A stretch of 64,000 bases of DNA from an uncultured Pontibacter sp. (GCF_947499215.1 NZ_CANMNI010000001.1:930001-994000), one strand, 5' to 3'; counted from the first letter of the stretch, positions 43,553 to 55,425 are shown. The notes: a model not told the origin generated them from the sequence alone. Numbers and translations: made by a program.

Positions 43553-44905
43553 ATGAACAGAAGGCCGACAAGCTATTCTCCTTTCTTATATTTTATAGTG
43601 ATTACCCTCTTCCTGTTTAGTTGCGGAAGCCGGGAAACCCTGCGCGGGGTGTTCAAAAAAGAAACGCCTTACGAGGCCTATACCTCCTCCCTGAAGAGTG
43701 CCAAACTCGACGAAACCGCTGTGGGGCAGGATTGGCTGGCGGCAGGTCAGACAGCTCTGCAAACACCTACTCCTGTCACGCTTCCGTTTAAGGAAACCGG
43801 TTATTTCCCGGCAGACAAACCACGGGCGCTGGGGTATAAGGTAGAAGCGAAACGCGGTGAGAGGCTGGTGGTGAGTCTGGAGATGACGGCACGCCAAACG
43901 GTGCGCGTGTTCTTGGACCTTTTCGAAGCCAGCACCGACCCGACTAGCACGCCCAAACAGGTTTCCTACGCTGATTCAACTGCCACAACTTTCAGCTATG
44001 TAGTAGAAGAGGACATGGCGCACCTGTTGCGCATACAGCCAGAGCTGCTGCGTGGTGGCAGCTATACCATTACCATACAGGCCCAACCAACCTTTGCCTT
44101 TCCCATACCCGGCAAGACGAGCCGAAACATTGCCAGCATCTGGGGAGACCCGCGCGATGCAGGTGCACGCCGTCATGAAGGCATCGACATTTTCGCTCCG
44201 CGGGGCACGCCTGTTATTGCTTCGGTGGATGGGGTGGTTTCGCGGGTAGGTGAATCGCCACGTGGTGGCAAGGTGGTCTGGCTTTCGGATAGGAACCGTG
44301 GCCAGAACCTGTACTATGCGCACTTAGACCAGCAACTGGTAACGACAGGCCAGCGCGTCAGCGTGGGCGATACCTTGGGGCTAGTGGGCAACACGGGCAA
44401 TGCCAAAGGCACCGGCCCGCATCTTCATTTCGGTATTTATAGGTATGGCCGCGGTGCCACAAACCCCTACCCTTATGTGCACGAGTCCGCCACACCTATA
44501 CCTACCGTGAAAGTCGACGCAACACACATTGGCAACTGGGTACGGGTATCTTCTAAAATGGCCAACGTGCGGGTACAGCCCTCCACTAAAGCCCCTGTCC
44601 ATACCGCTCTGAAACAGCACACACCCCTGCAGGTAACCGGAGCCTCTGACAGTTGGTACCGTGTCCGACTGCCCGACCAGTCTGAGGCCTACGTGATGAG
44701 CACGCTGGTAGAAGGTATAGCCAAGCCCATCGCGGTAAAGAAACTGAAACAAGAGCATCCGCTGTTGGATGATGCCCACCCGGAAGCCGGACAGATGGAC
44801 AGTCTGCCAATGGGCTTGGCTATACCTGTATTGGCTGTTAACGGAGCTTTCAATCTGGTGCGCCAGCCAGATGGCCGACTGGGCTGGATACAAACCGCGG
44901 ATTAA
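43553..44905 (+). CDS. M23 (LytM) peptidoglycan endopeptidase lipoprotein with SH3 domain
   Basis: A 450-residue envelope protein. The N-terminus has a hydrophobic segment and lipobox LFSC (Cys24), so it is probably lipid-anchored. An amino-proximal beta domain is followed by the LytM/M23 metallopeptidase domain (about residues 180-300), with zinc ligands in RRHEGIDIFAP and GPHLHFGI, then a bacterial SH3-like domain (about 320-385, MANVRVQPSTKAPVHTALKQHTPLQVTG) and a second SH3-like repeat near the end. It likely hydrolyses peptidoglycan cross-links. It stands alone, divergent from the L,D-transpeptidase-like gene, so two cell-wall enzymes share this region. Confidence 0.88.
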   Translation: MNRRPTSYSPFLYFIVITLFLFSCGSRETLRGVFKKETPYEAYTSSLKSAKLDETAVGQDWLAAGQTALQTPTPVTLPFKETGYFPADKPRALGYKVEAKRGERLVVSLEMTARQTVRVFLDLFEASTDPTSTPKQVSYADSTATTFSYVVEEDMAHLLRIQPELLRGGSYTITIQAQPTFAFPIPGKTSRNIASIWGDPRDAGARRHEGIDIFAPRGTPVIASVDGVVSRVGESPRGGKVVWLSDRNRGQNLYYAHLDQQLVTTGQRVSVGDTLGLVGNTGNAKGTGPHLHFGIYRYGRGATNPYPYVHESATPIPTVKVDATHIGNWVRVSSKMANVRVQPSTKAPVHTALKQHTPLQVTGASDSWYRVRLPDQSEAYVMSTLVEGIAKPIAVKKLKQEHPLLDDAHPEAGQMDSLPMGLAIPVLAVNGAFNLVRQPDGRLGWIQTAD

Positions 44906-44968
44906 AAAAAGGGCCATTTAGCGCTTATTTCAGTACCGACAGTGCTTTCTGCGTACAGCATTTATACC

Positions 44969-44976
44969 TATATTTG
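44969..44976 (+). promoter_or_regulatory. Bacteroidota -7 promoter box TATATTTG
   Basis: An exact TAnnTTTG match 40 bases before the proposed TTG start of ppx. It would start transcription near 44983. The upstream -33 element is not clear. Confidence 0.45.
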
Positions 44977-45015
44977 GGTAGCAAATCATGTTGAACGCTC
45001 TTAATCAAATATTTT

Positions 45016-45918
45016 TTGAAGTTAGCTGCTATTGATATTGGTTCGAATGCGGTGAGATGCCAGATCTCCAATGTGCTGAACCAGAACGGGAATGTCATTT
45101 TCAAACGGGTGGAATACATCCGCTACGCCATCCGCTTCGGCGAGGACGTGTTCAATACCGGCTTTATCAGCGAAGGTAAGATCCAGAAATTCATCAAGCT
45201 TATGCACGCCTTCCAACTTCTGTTGGACGTGCACGATGTGGACCACTTTATGGTTTGTGCCACCTCGGCCATGCGTACTTCCGAAAATGCACCCGAGATT
45301 CTGGACCGTGTGCACCAAGCCATCGGCATGGGTATACAGGTAATTGACGGTGTGGCCGAGGCCGACCTTATCAACAAAGTCATTGTAAATTTTCTGGATG
45401 ACCGCAACTACCTGCACATCGATGTGGGTGGCGGCAGCACGGAGTTCAACATCTATGTGAACCGCGAGAAAATGGCTTCGCAGTCCTTCGAGCAAGGCTC
45501 TATCCGCCACATGCACGGTGTGGATTCGCAGGAACTTTGGAATAACATGCGCGTGTGGATCGAGGAGAACGCCAAGAAATACCACCTCACACGAGCGATC
45601 GGCACAGGTGGCAACATCAACAAGATCTTTGATATGTCGGGCAAGGCGACGGGCAAGGCTATTTTCCGCAAACAGATCGAGGAGATCGTGAGCCGCGTGG
45701 GCGCCATGACCATGGAGCAGCGCATCACTGAGCTACTTCTCAACCCCGACCGTGCCGACGTCATCCTCCCCGCCGCAGAGATATACCTGTCCGCCATGAA
45801 GTGGGCGAAGCTCGAGAGCATGCTGGTACCTGCTGTGGGATTAAAGGATGGGATGATCCATGCCTTGTATGAGCAACATCATCAGGAAAGGTTTGTGATC
45901 AGTCAGATTAGCAGGTAA
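45016..45918 (+). CDS. ppx: Ppx/GppA phosphatase (exopolyphosphatase)
   Basis: A 300-residue ASKHA-fold protein: phosphate-1 motif AAIDIGSNAVRCQIS, VCATSAMRTSENA, a conserved IDVGGGSTEFNIYV and ATGGNINKIFDM-like phosphate-2 region (IGTGGNINKIF). The short form lacks the C-terminal HD domain. It removes terminal phosphate from polyphosphate or pppGpp. No in-frame ATG lies before the conserved first strand and a TGA at 44992 closes the frame, so TTG at 45016 (M-K-L-A-A-I-D) is the probable start. It ends one base from the convergent ppk1, so synthesis and breakdown of polyphosphate are encoded side by side. Confidence 0.9.
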   Translation: MKLAAIDIGSNAVRCQISNVLNQNGNVIFKRVEYIRYAIRFGEDVFNTGFISEGKIQKFIKLMHAFQLLLDVHDVDHFMVCATSAMRTSENAPEILDRVHQAIGMGIQVIDGVAEADLINKVIVNFLDDRNYLHIDVGGGSTEFNIYVNREKMASQSFEQGSIRHMHGVDSQELWNNMRVWIEENAKKYHLTRAIGTGGNINKIFDMSGKATGKAIFRKQIEEIVSRVGAMTMEQRITELLLNPDRADVILPAAEIYLSAMKWAKLESMLVPAVGLKDGMIHALYEQHHQERFVISQISR

Positions 45919-45919
45919 G

Positions 45920-48025
45920 TTATACCAGCTCCACTTCCTTCTCCACCTCCTCAAACACCATCTTATAAAACACCTTGTGCACATCCACAATCTCTTCGTT
46001 GGCGGCTGGTTTCTTACGGGCGTAGGTGCCGTCTTCGCGCATGATGTAGGAGTTCTGGTTGTCGAGCAGGTTATAATACAGGATGTTGATCGCTTCTTTC
46101 TTCAACTCTTCATTCACGATCAGGAACAGGGCCTCTACGCGACGGTCGAAGCTGCGCACCATGATGTCGGCACTCCCGCCGTATACCTTGGAGTCGCCGT
46201 TGTTGTGGAAGTAATAAATACGGCTGTGCTCAAGGTATTCTCCCACAATTGACTTCACAGTGATGTTCTCGCTCAAGTCCTCGCGGCCCGGGCGCAGGCA
46301 GCAAATGCCGCGCACGATGAGCTTGATCGGTACACCCGCCTTGGAGGCCTTGTAGAATTCGTCGATCACTTCTTTGTCTTCCAGCGAGTTGATCTTGATG
46401 ACGATGCCGCTCTTCAACCCTTTTTTGGCATTGCGGGCTTCGTGGCGAATCAGCTCGATCAGCTGCGAGCGCATGGCTTTGGGTGATGTGAGCAGATACT
46501 TGTATTCGTTCGGTCTCGAGTGACCGGTTATGACATTAAAAAACTCTGACACGTCGTGGGCATACACCTCGTTGGTGGTCAGCAAACTCACGTCCGTGTA
46601 AAGACGGGCGGTCTGTTCGTTGTAGTTACCACTTCCAATGTGAATGTAGCGCGTCACCTTCTCCCCTTCCTTCCGGATGATCATGAGCATTTTGGTGTGC
46701 GTCTTATACTTGCTGATGCCGTAGATGACGAAGCAGCCTGCCTTTTCCAGTCTTTCGCCTTCCCGCAGGTTTTTCTCCTCATCAAAACGGGCTTTCACCT
46801 CGAACAATACCGAAACGTGCTTGCCGTTTTCCGCCGCTTTCAAGAGGGCAGCTGTTACTCTGGATTGGTCAGCCAGTCGGTAAATGGTTTGTTTAATGCC
46901 CAGAACGTAGGGGTCCTCGGCGGCACGCTCAAGCAGCTGCACCACGGGCTCCATGTTGTTGTAAGGATGGTGCAACAGCACGTCATGCTCTTTCAGGTAC
47001 CGGAACATGTCCACCGATTCGGCCGGAAGGCTGAGCGGGATAACAGGTGCCGGCTGCTTAAAGCCTTTGTCTTTAAACTGTCTGTGGTTGATGATCTGCC
47101 ACAAGCCACGCAGGTCGATCATGCTCGTGATCGTGAAGACATTGGCATTATCGATGGTCCAGCGCTCTTTCAGGATCTTCATCATGAAAGCCGACGGATT
47201 TCGTTCAATTTCCAGTCTAACTACGCGACCTTTCTTGCGCGTCTTCAGCTTCGACTTGATCTCTTGCACAAAGTCCGCCTCGATATCATCAGACTCCTCC
47301 AGTGTGAAGTCGCCGTTACGGGTAATGCGGAAGAGGTTCACCGACACGATCTCCACGTTGCGGAAAAGCTTTTTGATCTTCCAGCGGATGATCTCTTCAA
47401 TCGGCACAAAAATGATCTTGTCCTTTCGGTTGATCTCGTAGAAACGGGCCAGATTCTGGGGTATCTGCACAAAGGTCACGCGATCCTGTGCCTTCTGCTC
47501 TTCGGTGGTGCGGGTAACCACGCCAAAGGTAAGCAGTTGGTTCATGAGCAGCGGGAAGCCGTGGTAGTTGTCGAACACCATGGGCGTGAGCAGCGGGTAG
47601 ATCGTGTTCTTGAAGTAACTGTCCACCTTCTTCTGCTCTACCTCTGTCAGGTCACCAACTTTGAGTATGTCTAAGCCGTTATTGTCGAACAGCTCTGCCA
47701 GTTCGTTGTTGAAAGTGAGATACTGATCGTTGACAAAGCGGTGGGCGTAGTCGAGCAACTTTTTGCGAAAAGGCATTTCACGCAAACCCGAGTAGTCGAG
47801 GCGCTCCTTGCCGTAGTCGATGTAGTTGTACAAGCTGCCTACCCGGATCATAAAGAACTCGTCGAGGTTGGAAGCCGTGATGGCCATGAACTTGAGCCGG
47901 TCGAACAGACTACGGCTTGTGTCGCGGGCTTGGTCGAGTACACGGTAATTGAAGCGCAGCCAGCTCAGGTCGCGGCTGATGTATTTACTTCGCTTTATTT
48001 GGTCAGAAACCTTATTGATCAGCAT
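45920..48025 (-). CDS. ppk1: Polyphosphate kinase 1
   Basis: A 701-residue enzyme that reversibly polymerises the gamma-phosphate of ATP into polyphosphate. The four-domain PPK1 order is visible: N-terminal RDLSWLRFNYRVLDQA, FDRLKFMAITASNLDEFFMIRVGSL, the middle HHPYNNMEPVVQLLERAAEDPYVLGIKQTIYRLADQS and the phospho-accepting His in RYIHIGSGNYNEQTARLYTD. The C-terminal GICCLRPG and HNNGDSKVYGGSADIMVRSFDRRVEALF blocks follow. It is convergent with ppx. Confidence 0.97.
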   Translation of the reverse strand: MLINKVSDQIKRSKYISRDLSWLRFNYRVLDQARDTSRSLFDRLKFMAITASNLDEFFMIRVGSLYNYIDYGKERLDYSGLREMPFRKKLLDYAHRFVNDQYLTFNNELAELFDNNGLDILKVGDLTEVEQKKVDSYFKNTIYPLLTPMVFDNYHGFPLLMNQLLTFGVVTRTTEEQKAQDRVTFVQIPQNLARFYEINRKDKIIFVPIEEIIRWKIKKLFRNVEIVSVNLFRITRNGDFTLEESDDIEADFVQEIKSKLKTRKKGRVVRLEIERNPSAFMMKILKERWTIDNANVFTITSMIDLRGLWQIINHRQFKDKGFKQPAPVIPLSLPAESVDMFRYLKEHDVLLHHPYNNMEPVVQLLERAAEDPYVLGIKQTIYRLADQSRVTAALLKAAENGKHVSVLFEVKARFDEEKNLREGERLEKAGCFVIYGISKYKTHTKMLMIIRKEGEKVTRYIHIGSGNYNEQTARLYTDVSLLTTNEVYAHDVSEFFNVITGHSRPNEYKYLLTSPKAMRSQLIELIRHEARNAKKGLKSGIVIKINSLEDKEVIDEFYKASKAGVPIKLIVRGICCLRPGREDLSENITVKSIVGEYLEHSRIYYFHNNGDSKVYGGSADIMVRSFDRRVEALFLIVNEELKKEAINILYYNLLDNQNSYIMREDGTYARKKPAANEEIVDVHKVFYKMVFEEVEKEVELV

Positions 48026-48296
48026 GTTTTCAGGTGTTAAAGAAGCCTCTTGTCAATTCAGGAAACAGGGGCTCCCCGGCAGACGAAGGTATAAGGGCAA
48101 TGCAGCAAGAATGCCCAACTGCTAATATAATTTTTGTAAGTGAATTTGTCATGCCTTTTGATAAAAGCTTACGCAAATGTTTCAAAAAAACCACGGTTGG
48201 CAAAGAAACAGGTATGTCTTACCCTCATTCAGTGGCAGATTCTCAAAACCAATCCGCCTGTAGCTGGTATAAAACATAAGCAAAATAGAACAGGCC

Positions 48297-49229
48297 ATGC
48301 AGACAAACACGATACCCGATACCAGCGAATTTGAGTTACCTCCCCTCCCACTCGAAGACTGGGAATCCACTAAAGACACCCTGCACCTCTACCTGCAGAT
48401 AATCGGAAAAGTTCGCCTGACGCTTATGCCTCCGCGCAACCACTGGTGGCACGTCACGCTTTACCTGACATCACGCGGACTCACTACGGGCCCCATCCCT
48501 TACAAGTTTTATACTTTCGAAATTGACTTTGATTTCATAGACCACCAGCTCCTCATCAAAACCAGCACTGGTGCGCAAGAGCAGATAAAACTGCAGGACG
48601 GGCTGAGTGTTTCGGAGTTTTATACCTCTGTTATGAAGCCGCTGGATGTGCTGGGTATAAAAGTCGATATCCTCGCCAAACCATACGATAACAAGAGCAA
48701 GATTCCCTTTGCGGAAGACCACACCCATGCCACGTATAACGCCGAGCAGGTATACAACTATTGGCGGGTGCTGACCGCTGTTGATGAGGTCATGAAGGAG
48801 TTCAGCGGACGCTTCTACGGCAAAACCTGCCCGGTACAACTTTATTGGCACCACATCGACCTGACCGTAACCCGTTTCTCAGGCAAGAAAGTACCGGTGA
48901 AGCCTGAGGCCAGCCTCGTGGAGCGAAATGCTTACTCGCATGAGGTGATCAGCTTTGGTTTTTGGCCCGGCGATGATCAGGTGCGTTATCCGGCCTTCTA
49001 CTCCTATACCTTCCCTTCGCCGGAAGGTATAGACAAGGAGCCGCTCAAACCTAAATCCGCCTCTTGGGTAGATTCCAACGGTAGCCCGATGGCCCTGCTC
49101 CCCTACGAAGACCTCCGTAAAGAAGAGAATCCACGCCAAGCCCTGCTAGACTTTCTGGAAAGCTCCTATCTTGCCGGTGCCAAGCTGGCGGGTTGGCCTA
49201 TAGAAGAATTGCAGGTGCAGCAAGGCTAA
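48297..49229 (+). CDS. DUF5996 family protein
   Basis: A 310-residue soluble protein matching DUF5996, a family of unknown function: LEDWESTKDTLHLYLQIIGKVRLTLMPPRNHWWHVTLYLTSRGLTTG near the N-terminus, and EVISFGFWPGDDQVRYPAFYSYTFPSPEGI later. No signal peptide or catalytic motif is obvious. The PagL-like gene follows after 13 bases on the same strand, so they may be co-transcribed. Confidence 0.82.
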   Translation: MQTNTIPDTSEFELPPLPLEDWESTKDTLHLYLQIIGKVRLTLMPPRNHWWHVTLYLTSRGLTTGPIPYKFYTFEIDFDFIDHQLLIKTSTGAQEQIKLQDGLSVSEFYTSVMKPLDVLGIKVDILAKPYDNKSKIPFAEDHTHATYNAEQVYNYWRVLTAVDEVMKEFSGRFYGKTCPVQLYWHHIDLTVTRFSGKKVPVKPEASLVERNAYSHEVISFGFWPGDDQVRYPAFYSYTFPSPEGIDKEPLKPKSASWVDSNGSPMALLPYEDLRKEENPRQALLDFLESSYLAGAKLAGWPIEELQVQQG

Positions 49230-49242
49230 TGGAAATAAGTGA

Positions 49243-50373
49243 ATGAGGATGAAGCATGGCAAACGCATACCTACAGGTATACTATCATGGATGGTTCTCG
49301 CCATGTCAATGCTACCTGTCTTTCTTCTGCAAGCCAGTCCTACCTTATCAGGCGATACGTCTCGGGCAGCCATTAACATCGGTCTGACCGGGCACACAGG
49401 CTTCATTATTCCCCATTCACAAGACATCCGAGACATCGCCAATTCCAATCCTTGGGGAATAGAAGCCGATGTAAGTCTGCATTTTACCAACGAGCGGGCT
49501 TGGCAGTACATACAAGGTTATCCGCGTTTGGGTGCCGCACTAGCCTACTACAATTTTGACAATCCGGAGGTGCTGGGCAGTGCCTATACCTTCCTGCTCT
49601 ATGTAGAGCCTTTTCTGTCGGCGCACCGACGGTTCAGTTTGTCGTTTCGCTTTGCTGCCGGACTGGCCTACATGGACAATATCTACAACCCCGAAACCAA
49701 TCCGGACAATCTCTTCTACAGTACCGCTATCAGTTTTCCGCTTGAGGTCAACCTGTTGGGTAATTACCGCTTGAGTGAGCGCTGGATGCTGCGAGCGGGC
49801 GGTACGTATAAGCACATCTCCAATGGCGGTTTACGGCAACCGAACAAAGGCATCAACTTCCCCTCGGCCACACTGGGGCTCAACTATACTTTGTTACCGG
49901 CTGATTTTCCGGAGCGGCAATTGACTGAGGCAATGCTGGACCAGCATGAGCGAGACTTTCTGGTGGCGGTGTTTGGAACAGGCAAGGACCGGCGCGATAA
50001 GCCTTCTCGCAAATTGCCCCTGCTAGGTATAGCAGCTTATGTGAGTCAGCCCATAGGCCGGATAAGCGCCCTGACCGGTGGGGCCGAATGGATAGCGGAC
50101 TTTACTCTGCGGGAATATCTGCAGGATGAAGAGGAGAATAAGAGTTTTCAGCGGGGTGCTCTGCTGGCAGGGCATGAGTTGCGCATCGGCCGGATCAGGT
50201 TCAGTCAGCAATTGGGCATATACGTATATGCTCCTCATAAGGCCCGCGACCCGGTGTACCAGCGCTGGGGCTTGGAGTACCACTCAGGAGGCCGCATGTT
50301 CTACGGCATCAACCTGAAGGCGCATCGCCATGTGGCTGACTTTGTGGACATACGAGTGGGGATGCGATTTTAA
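49243..50373 (+). CDS. PagL-like acyloxyacyl hydrolase / lipid A 3-O-deacylase family barrel
   Basis: A 376-residue outer-membrane protein with an N-terminal signal segment (SWMVLAMSMLPVFLLQASP). The barrel contains the PagL-type catalytic pattern YKHISNGGLRQPNKGINFPSATLGLNY, with His and Ser in the order known from lipid A 3-O-deacylases. Such enzymes trim the 3-position acyl chain of lipid A. It is about twice the length of Pseudomonas PagL, as usual in Bacteroidota, with the extra part C-terminal. Family assignment is good; activity is inferred. Confidence 0.75.
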   Translation: MRMKHGKRIPTGILSWMVLAMSMLPVFLLQASPTLSGDTSRAAINIGLTGHTGFIIPHSQDIRDIANSNPWGIEADVSLHFTNERAWQYIQGYPRLGAALAYYNFDNPEVLGSAYTFLLYVEPFLSAHRRFSLSFRFAAGLAYMDNIYNPETNPDNLFYSTAISFPLEVNLLGNYRLSERWMLRAGGTYKHISNGGLRQPNKGINFPSATLGLNYTLLPADFPERQLTEAMLDQHERDFLVAVFGTGKDRRDKPSRKLPLLGIAAYVSQPIGRISALTGGAEWIADFTLREYLQDEEENKSFQRGALLAGHELRIGRIRFSQQLGIYVYAPHKARDPVYQRWGLEYHSGGRMFYGINLKAHRHVADFVDIRVGMRF

Positions 50374-50445
50374 AGAACAACGGATAGTCAACAGCAACTC
50401 AGAAAATTCAGACACGTTCCATTCTATAAACTAGACTCCTCTATC

Positions 50446-50907
50446 ATGAAACATCTACTTTTACTCATCACAGCTTCGTTACTGACCATTAACCTAGCAG
50501 TTAGTCAAGAACTCGCTTCTCAGACGATCAACACTACTCCCAGCTCATACAACATGGAAGAGACGCTAAGCAAATTGCGCACTTCTATGAAAGACATCGG
50601 CGTGAACATAATGGCTGAAGTAGATCATGCCAAAGCAGCTACCAAAAACGGGCTGGAGCTTCGACCAACTCACGTATTCATCTTTGGCAACCCGCAGGTG
50701 GGCACTAACCTCATGCAAGCTGACCAACGTGCCGGGCTGGACCTACCGTTGCGCCTGCTGGTTTGGGAGGATGAAAAAGGACAGGTAAATTTGGGCTACC
50801 ATTCACCTAAATCTTTACACAACCTGTACGAACTCAAAAAACAGGATGCTGTGTTGATCAAAATAGCCTTGATGTATGAGAAGTTAAGTGAGGTAGTAAA
50901 GAAGTAA
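50446..50907 (+). CDS. DUF302 domain protein, secreted
   Basis: A 153-residue protein with signal peptide MKHLLLLITASLLTINLAVSQ and a DUF302 domain (about 35-150: EETLSKLRTSMKDIGVNIMAEVDHAKAATKNGLELRPTHVFIFGNPQVGTNLMQ). DUF302 has a small alpha/beta fold and unknown function; it appears in many envelope proteins. The downstream convergent gene begins within 2 bases of its stop. Confidence 0.85.
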   Translation: MKHLLLLITASLLTINLAVSQELASQTINTTPSSYNMEETLSKLRTSMKDIGVNIMAEVDHAKAATKNGLELRPTHVFIFGNPQVGTNLMQADQRAGLDLPLRLLVWEDEKGQVNLGYHSPKSLHNLYELKKQDAVLIKIALMYEKLSEVVKK

Positions 50908-50908
50908 C

Positions 50909-51121
50909 TTATCTACTTTTCTTGTCTATCAGCAACATAATAATACCACCCACGACCAATACCACGCCCACAATAGGGGGCCAGCCTATAGTGCGTTCTC
51001 TCTCCGCCTTTACTTCGATAGGCCCCACCTCGGCAACGGTTTCTTTAGACGTATAAGTAAAGCCTGTGTAAATAAAGGCCGCGATACCCAGCACGATCAA
51101 TACTATGCCTAACGTTTTCAT
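50909..51121 (-). CDS. Small two-helix membrane protein
   Basis: About 70 residues from ATG 51121 (MKTLGIVLIVLG), a better start than the ATG six codons upstream (51139). Two hydrophobic segments (about 2-20 and 44-62) flank a charged loop of about 23 residues (SKETVAEVGPIEVKAERERTIG). Similar short proteins of unknown role are common in Bacteroidota. It is convergent with the DUF302 gene. Confidence 0.65.
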   Translation of the reverse strand: MKTLGIVLIVLGIAAFIYTGFTYTSKETVAEVGPIEVKAERERTIGWPPIVGVVLVVGGIIMLLIDKKSR

Positions 51122-51210
51122 CTTTAGATTTTTACGCAATTGTACGCATGCCTAAACAAGTAGTTGTTTAGGCCTATATACTGATCTACATCCCTGCTTA
51201 TTCACAGCCT

Positions 51211-51257
51211 AAAAACAGCAGCGGCTGCCCCCTTCCGAGAGCAGCCGCTGCTGTTTT
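51211..51257. terminator. Rho-independent terminator of gyrB
   Basis: A 15-bp GC-rich stem (AACAGCAGCGGCTGC pairing GCAGCCGCTGCTGTT) with T runs on both strands, 15 bases beyond the gyrB stop. Confidence 0.92.
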
Positions 51258-51271
51258 ATAAATTCTAAAGC

Positions 51272-53287
<2,016 letters not shown>

Positions 53288-53428
53288 CTATACTTTTGAG
53301 CATGCTAATTTAGTCTAATGTGCCCCGTTCTACAGCGGACTTGTTCCGCTTACTTCGCGTGCCTTGTTACTAACAAAACAACACTTACATTAGTGCCTGT
53401 TTTACAAATACTTATACCATAAAAAACA

Positions 53429-53466
53429 CAAAAAGACCACCTTGTAAAAAGGCGGTCTTTCTATTT
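53429..53466. terminator. Terminator-like hairpin
   Basis: AAAGACCACCTT pairs with AAGGCGGTCTTT (one mismatch) and is followed by TCTATTT on plus, with an A-rich run before it. No annotated gene ends here, so it may belong to the lost gene whose remnant lies to the right, or to an unlisted transcript. Confidence 0.5.
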
Positions 53467-53649
53467 AGTTTTAATGCAAATTCAAGTAGGGTAAGCGCAT
53501 CCGGGCAGGGCCTTCAGAACGCCTACATTAATTTTTTCATAGCTCAGTCAGGCATTGCATCAAGTCCAAAACGGTAATCCCCTTTTCTAGATTGCCCGAC
53601 CTGTCAAAAATATCTATTGGAATAAGCTTCACATGTAGGCTCCCTTTAA

Positions 53650-53805
53650 AATATCACCATTGAGCTTAGGGAATGTCACCTCACCTACATCATCAAGGAC
53701 GAGACTACCAACAAGGCAGAAAAAGTGCCCTATGAGAACATCTTAAATGACAAATATGAGTTTTATGAAAGCAACAAAGCCCTTAAGAATGTGTGCTTGC
53801 AATGA
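53650..53805 (+). pseudogene. Probable 3' remnant of a coding sequence
   Basis: A 51-codon open stretch from just after a TAA (53647) to TGA (53803-53805) reads like protein (NITIELRECHLTYIIKDETT... ending KALKNVCLQ). It has no ATG at its head and no start-like signal. It is probably the tail of a degraded gene; the family is unrecognised. Confidence 0.3.
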
Positions 53806-53811
53806 CCAACA

Positions 53812-55425
53812 TCACTCTGGGGGATTGTTTTCATATTCAAGCCCGTCAATTATCCTCTCCCTAATCAGCTCAAAAATCAGCTCACCGCCTAGTAGCTTTT
53901 CGTAGTTTATGAAGCTGCTCGGCAGTATCTGCCTCAGAAAGTGTGAAATGTCAGCATCATAAATTTCTGCTGTCTGCCCGCCAACTTGTAGCGTCCATGG
54001 AAGCCCAAAATGTTTTGCTTTAGCGCTGTGTAGCGAGAGCGTATCGCCAGTGTTATTAATCACTGTCATACTCAATGCAGGCTTCTCTTCTTGGAAACCC
54101 GACCAGTCGTAATCGTAATCCCTATATACCCTCTCCAAATGCTCGGGCACGATGGTTTTCACCACTTCTCGGTATTCATCAAATTGCCTATTATTTAGAT
54201 CCAGTAAATAGGAAAAATCGCCACCCCATACTTTATTATTCTCCCTTTCCTCTCTTTTACTGGCAATCAGCCTTTCATAATCAGTGAAGTCTCTTTCTGA
54301 AAAGCGGATCTTTGCAGTAGAAGGTGTCCCATTGCTTATTGAATTGAGGCTATTCAAGAGCCTTGCTAATTCATTCTCACTAAACCTATACTCTCTGGCA
54401 TACCTTCGCCCATACCCTTTGGACGAGAAAACAAAGGCAGTGTCAACCTTCTTGAATCTGGCTTCCTGCGTCCTTTCCCTGTATATGGTGTGCAAGCCCT
54501 TCCCTCCTTCAGCCTCATATACAATTGCCTTAACCATCACCGTCTTGATTCCTGCCGTGAGAAAGCTACCAAGCAAGATAGATGAGTTCTTGGTCTCTTT
54601 GTAAGGCTCCATAAGTGTGCTGTCCACGTATGAGCGTTTTAAGCTCAGGTTCTCAGATAGAACAAACACCTTGCTTCCGAGGCTTTTGAGATGCCACTCT
54701 ACCTTTTCAGTATCAGCATAAAAGTCAATCACTGGAACACGAAAGGATTTCCAGTGGATTGAGTCTATTCCAGAGAAGAAGATATGGTCGTCTTGGTTGA
54801 TAATGATGGTTGGACCAAGAATCTGGACTCTGTTTACCCTGTCTCTGGCAGAATTGGCGAGTATGGTGTACCTCCCCTGATCCAGTGGCGTCGGGAGTTG
54901 CTCTGTGGTCGCCCAGTTGTTATTCGTCACTGCCAGCCCGTTGTGCAAACTACCTGCTACGCCATACCTATGATCGACCATGTAGATGGAAAGAACTCTG
55001 CCCGCAGGCTCAAAGGGCTTTGGTCTTTTACTCCACGCCAATCCGTAGTTGGACGAATAGTAGACATGCCCATCAGATCCCCCCATCCACAGTAGTCCGT
55101 CTGGCTTATGATAAGCATCGTAGATCCACGCATCTCCGTTGAAGCTGCGTATTTCCCAGCTTTTGCCTCCATTTAGGGTTCTGTAAACAGTACTTTTGAT
55201 AGCACTTAACTCAGGATCGGCAAGGTAACCTGCAACCACGATCGTATCCCGATTAAAGACGACAGACACGCTCGGTTGATCATATTCATTGAGCTTATAG
55301 CTGGACTTCAAGCTCTCTATTACCTCCTGATGGGTAGGTAAAGCACCTGACAACACTTTCTGTGCATAAGAAGAAGTTGCGCCAAGAAGCAGGAGTATGG
55401 GAATTAAAAGCTTCGTCTTATTCAT
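53812..55425 (-). CDS. Secreted BNR/YCF48-like repeat protein
   Basis: A 537-residue protein with signal peptide MNKTKLLIPILLLLGATSSYAQ. The first half has BNR/Asp-box-like beta-propeller blades: STVYRTLNGGKSWEIRSF, DGHVYYSSNYGLAWSKRP and GLAVTNNNWATTEQLP, as in YCF48/sialidase-like photosystem assembly folds. The second half has no motif that I recognise. It is probably periplasmic or secreted. It lies in an accessory-looking stretch with an AT-richer, less GC-biased codon use than the core genes around it. Whether the whole length is one fold is not clear. Confidence 0.65.
   Translation of the reverse strand: MNKTKLLIPILLLLGATSSYAQKVLSGALPTHQEVIESLKSSYKLNEYDQPSVSVVFNRDTIVVAGYLADPELSAIKSTVYRTLNGGKSWEIRSFNGDAWIYDAYHKPDGLLWMGGSDGHVYYSSNYGLAWSKRPKPFEPAGRVLSIYMVDHRYGVAGSLHNGLAVTNNNWATTEQLPTPLDQGRYTILANSARDRVNRVQILGPTIIINQDDHIFFSGIDSIHWKSFRVPVIDFYADTEKVEWHLKSLGSKVFVLSENLSLKRSYVDSTLMEPYKETKNSSILLGSFLTAGIKTVMVKAIVYEAEGGKGLHTIYRERTQEARFKKVDTAFVFSSKGYGRRYAREYRFSENELARLLNSLNSISNGTPSTAKIRFSERDFTDYERLIASKREERENNKVWGGDFSYLLDLNNRQFDEYREVVKTIVPEHLERVYRDYDYDWSGFQEEKPALSMTVINNTGDTLSLHSAKAKHFGLPWTLQVGGQTAEIYDADISHFLRQILPSSFINYEKLLGGELIFELIRERIIDGLEYENNPPE

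Noticed and set aside
46556..47674. 372-codon open frame on plus across ppk1
   Set aside because: It lies antisense within an unmistakable polyphosphate kinase; the frame is open only because of the codon bias of the real gene.
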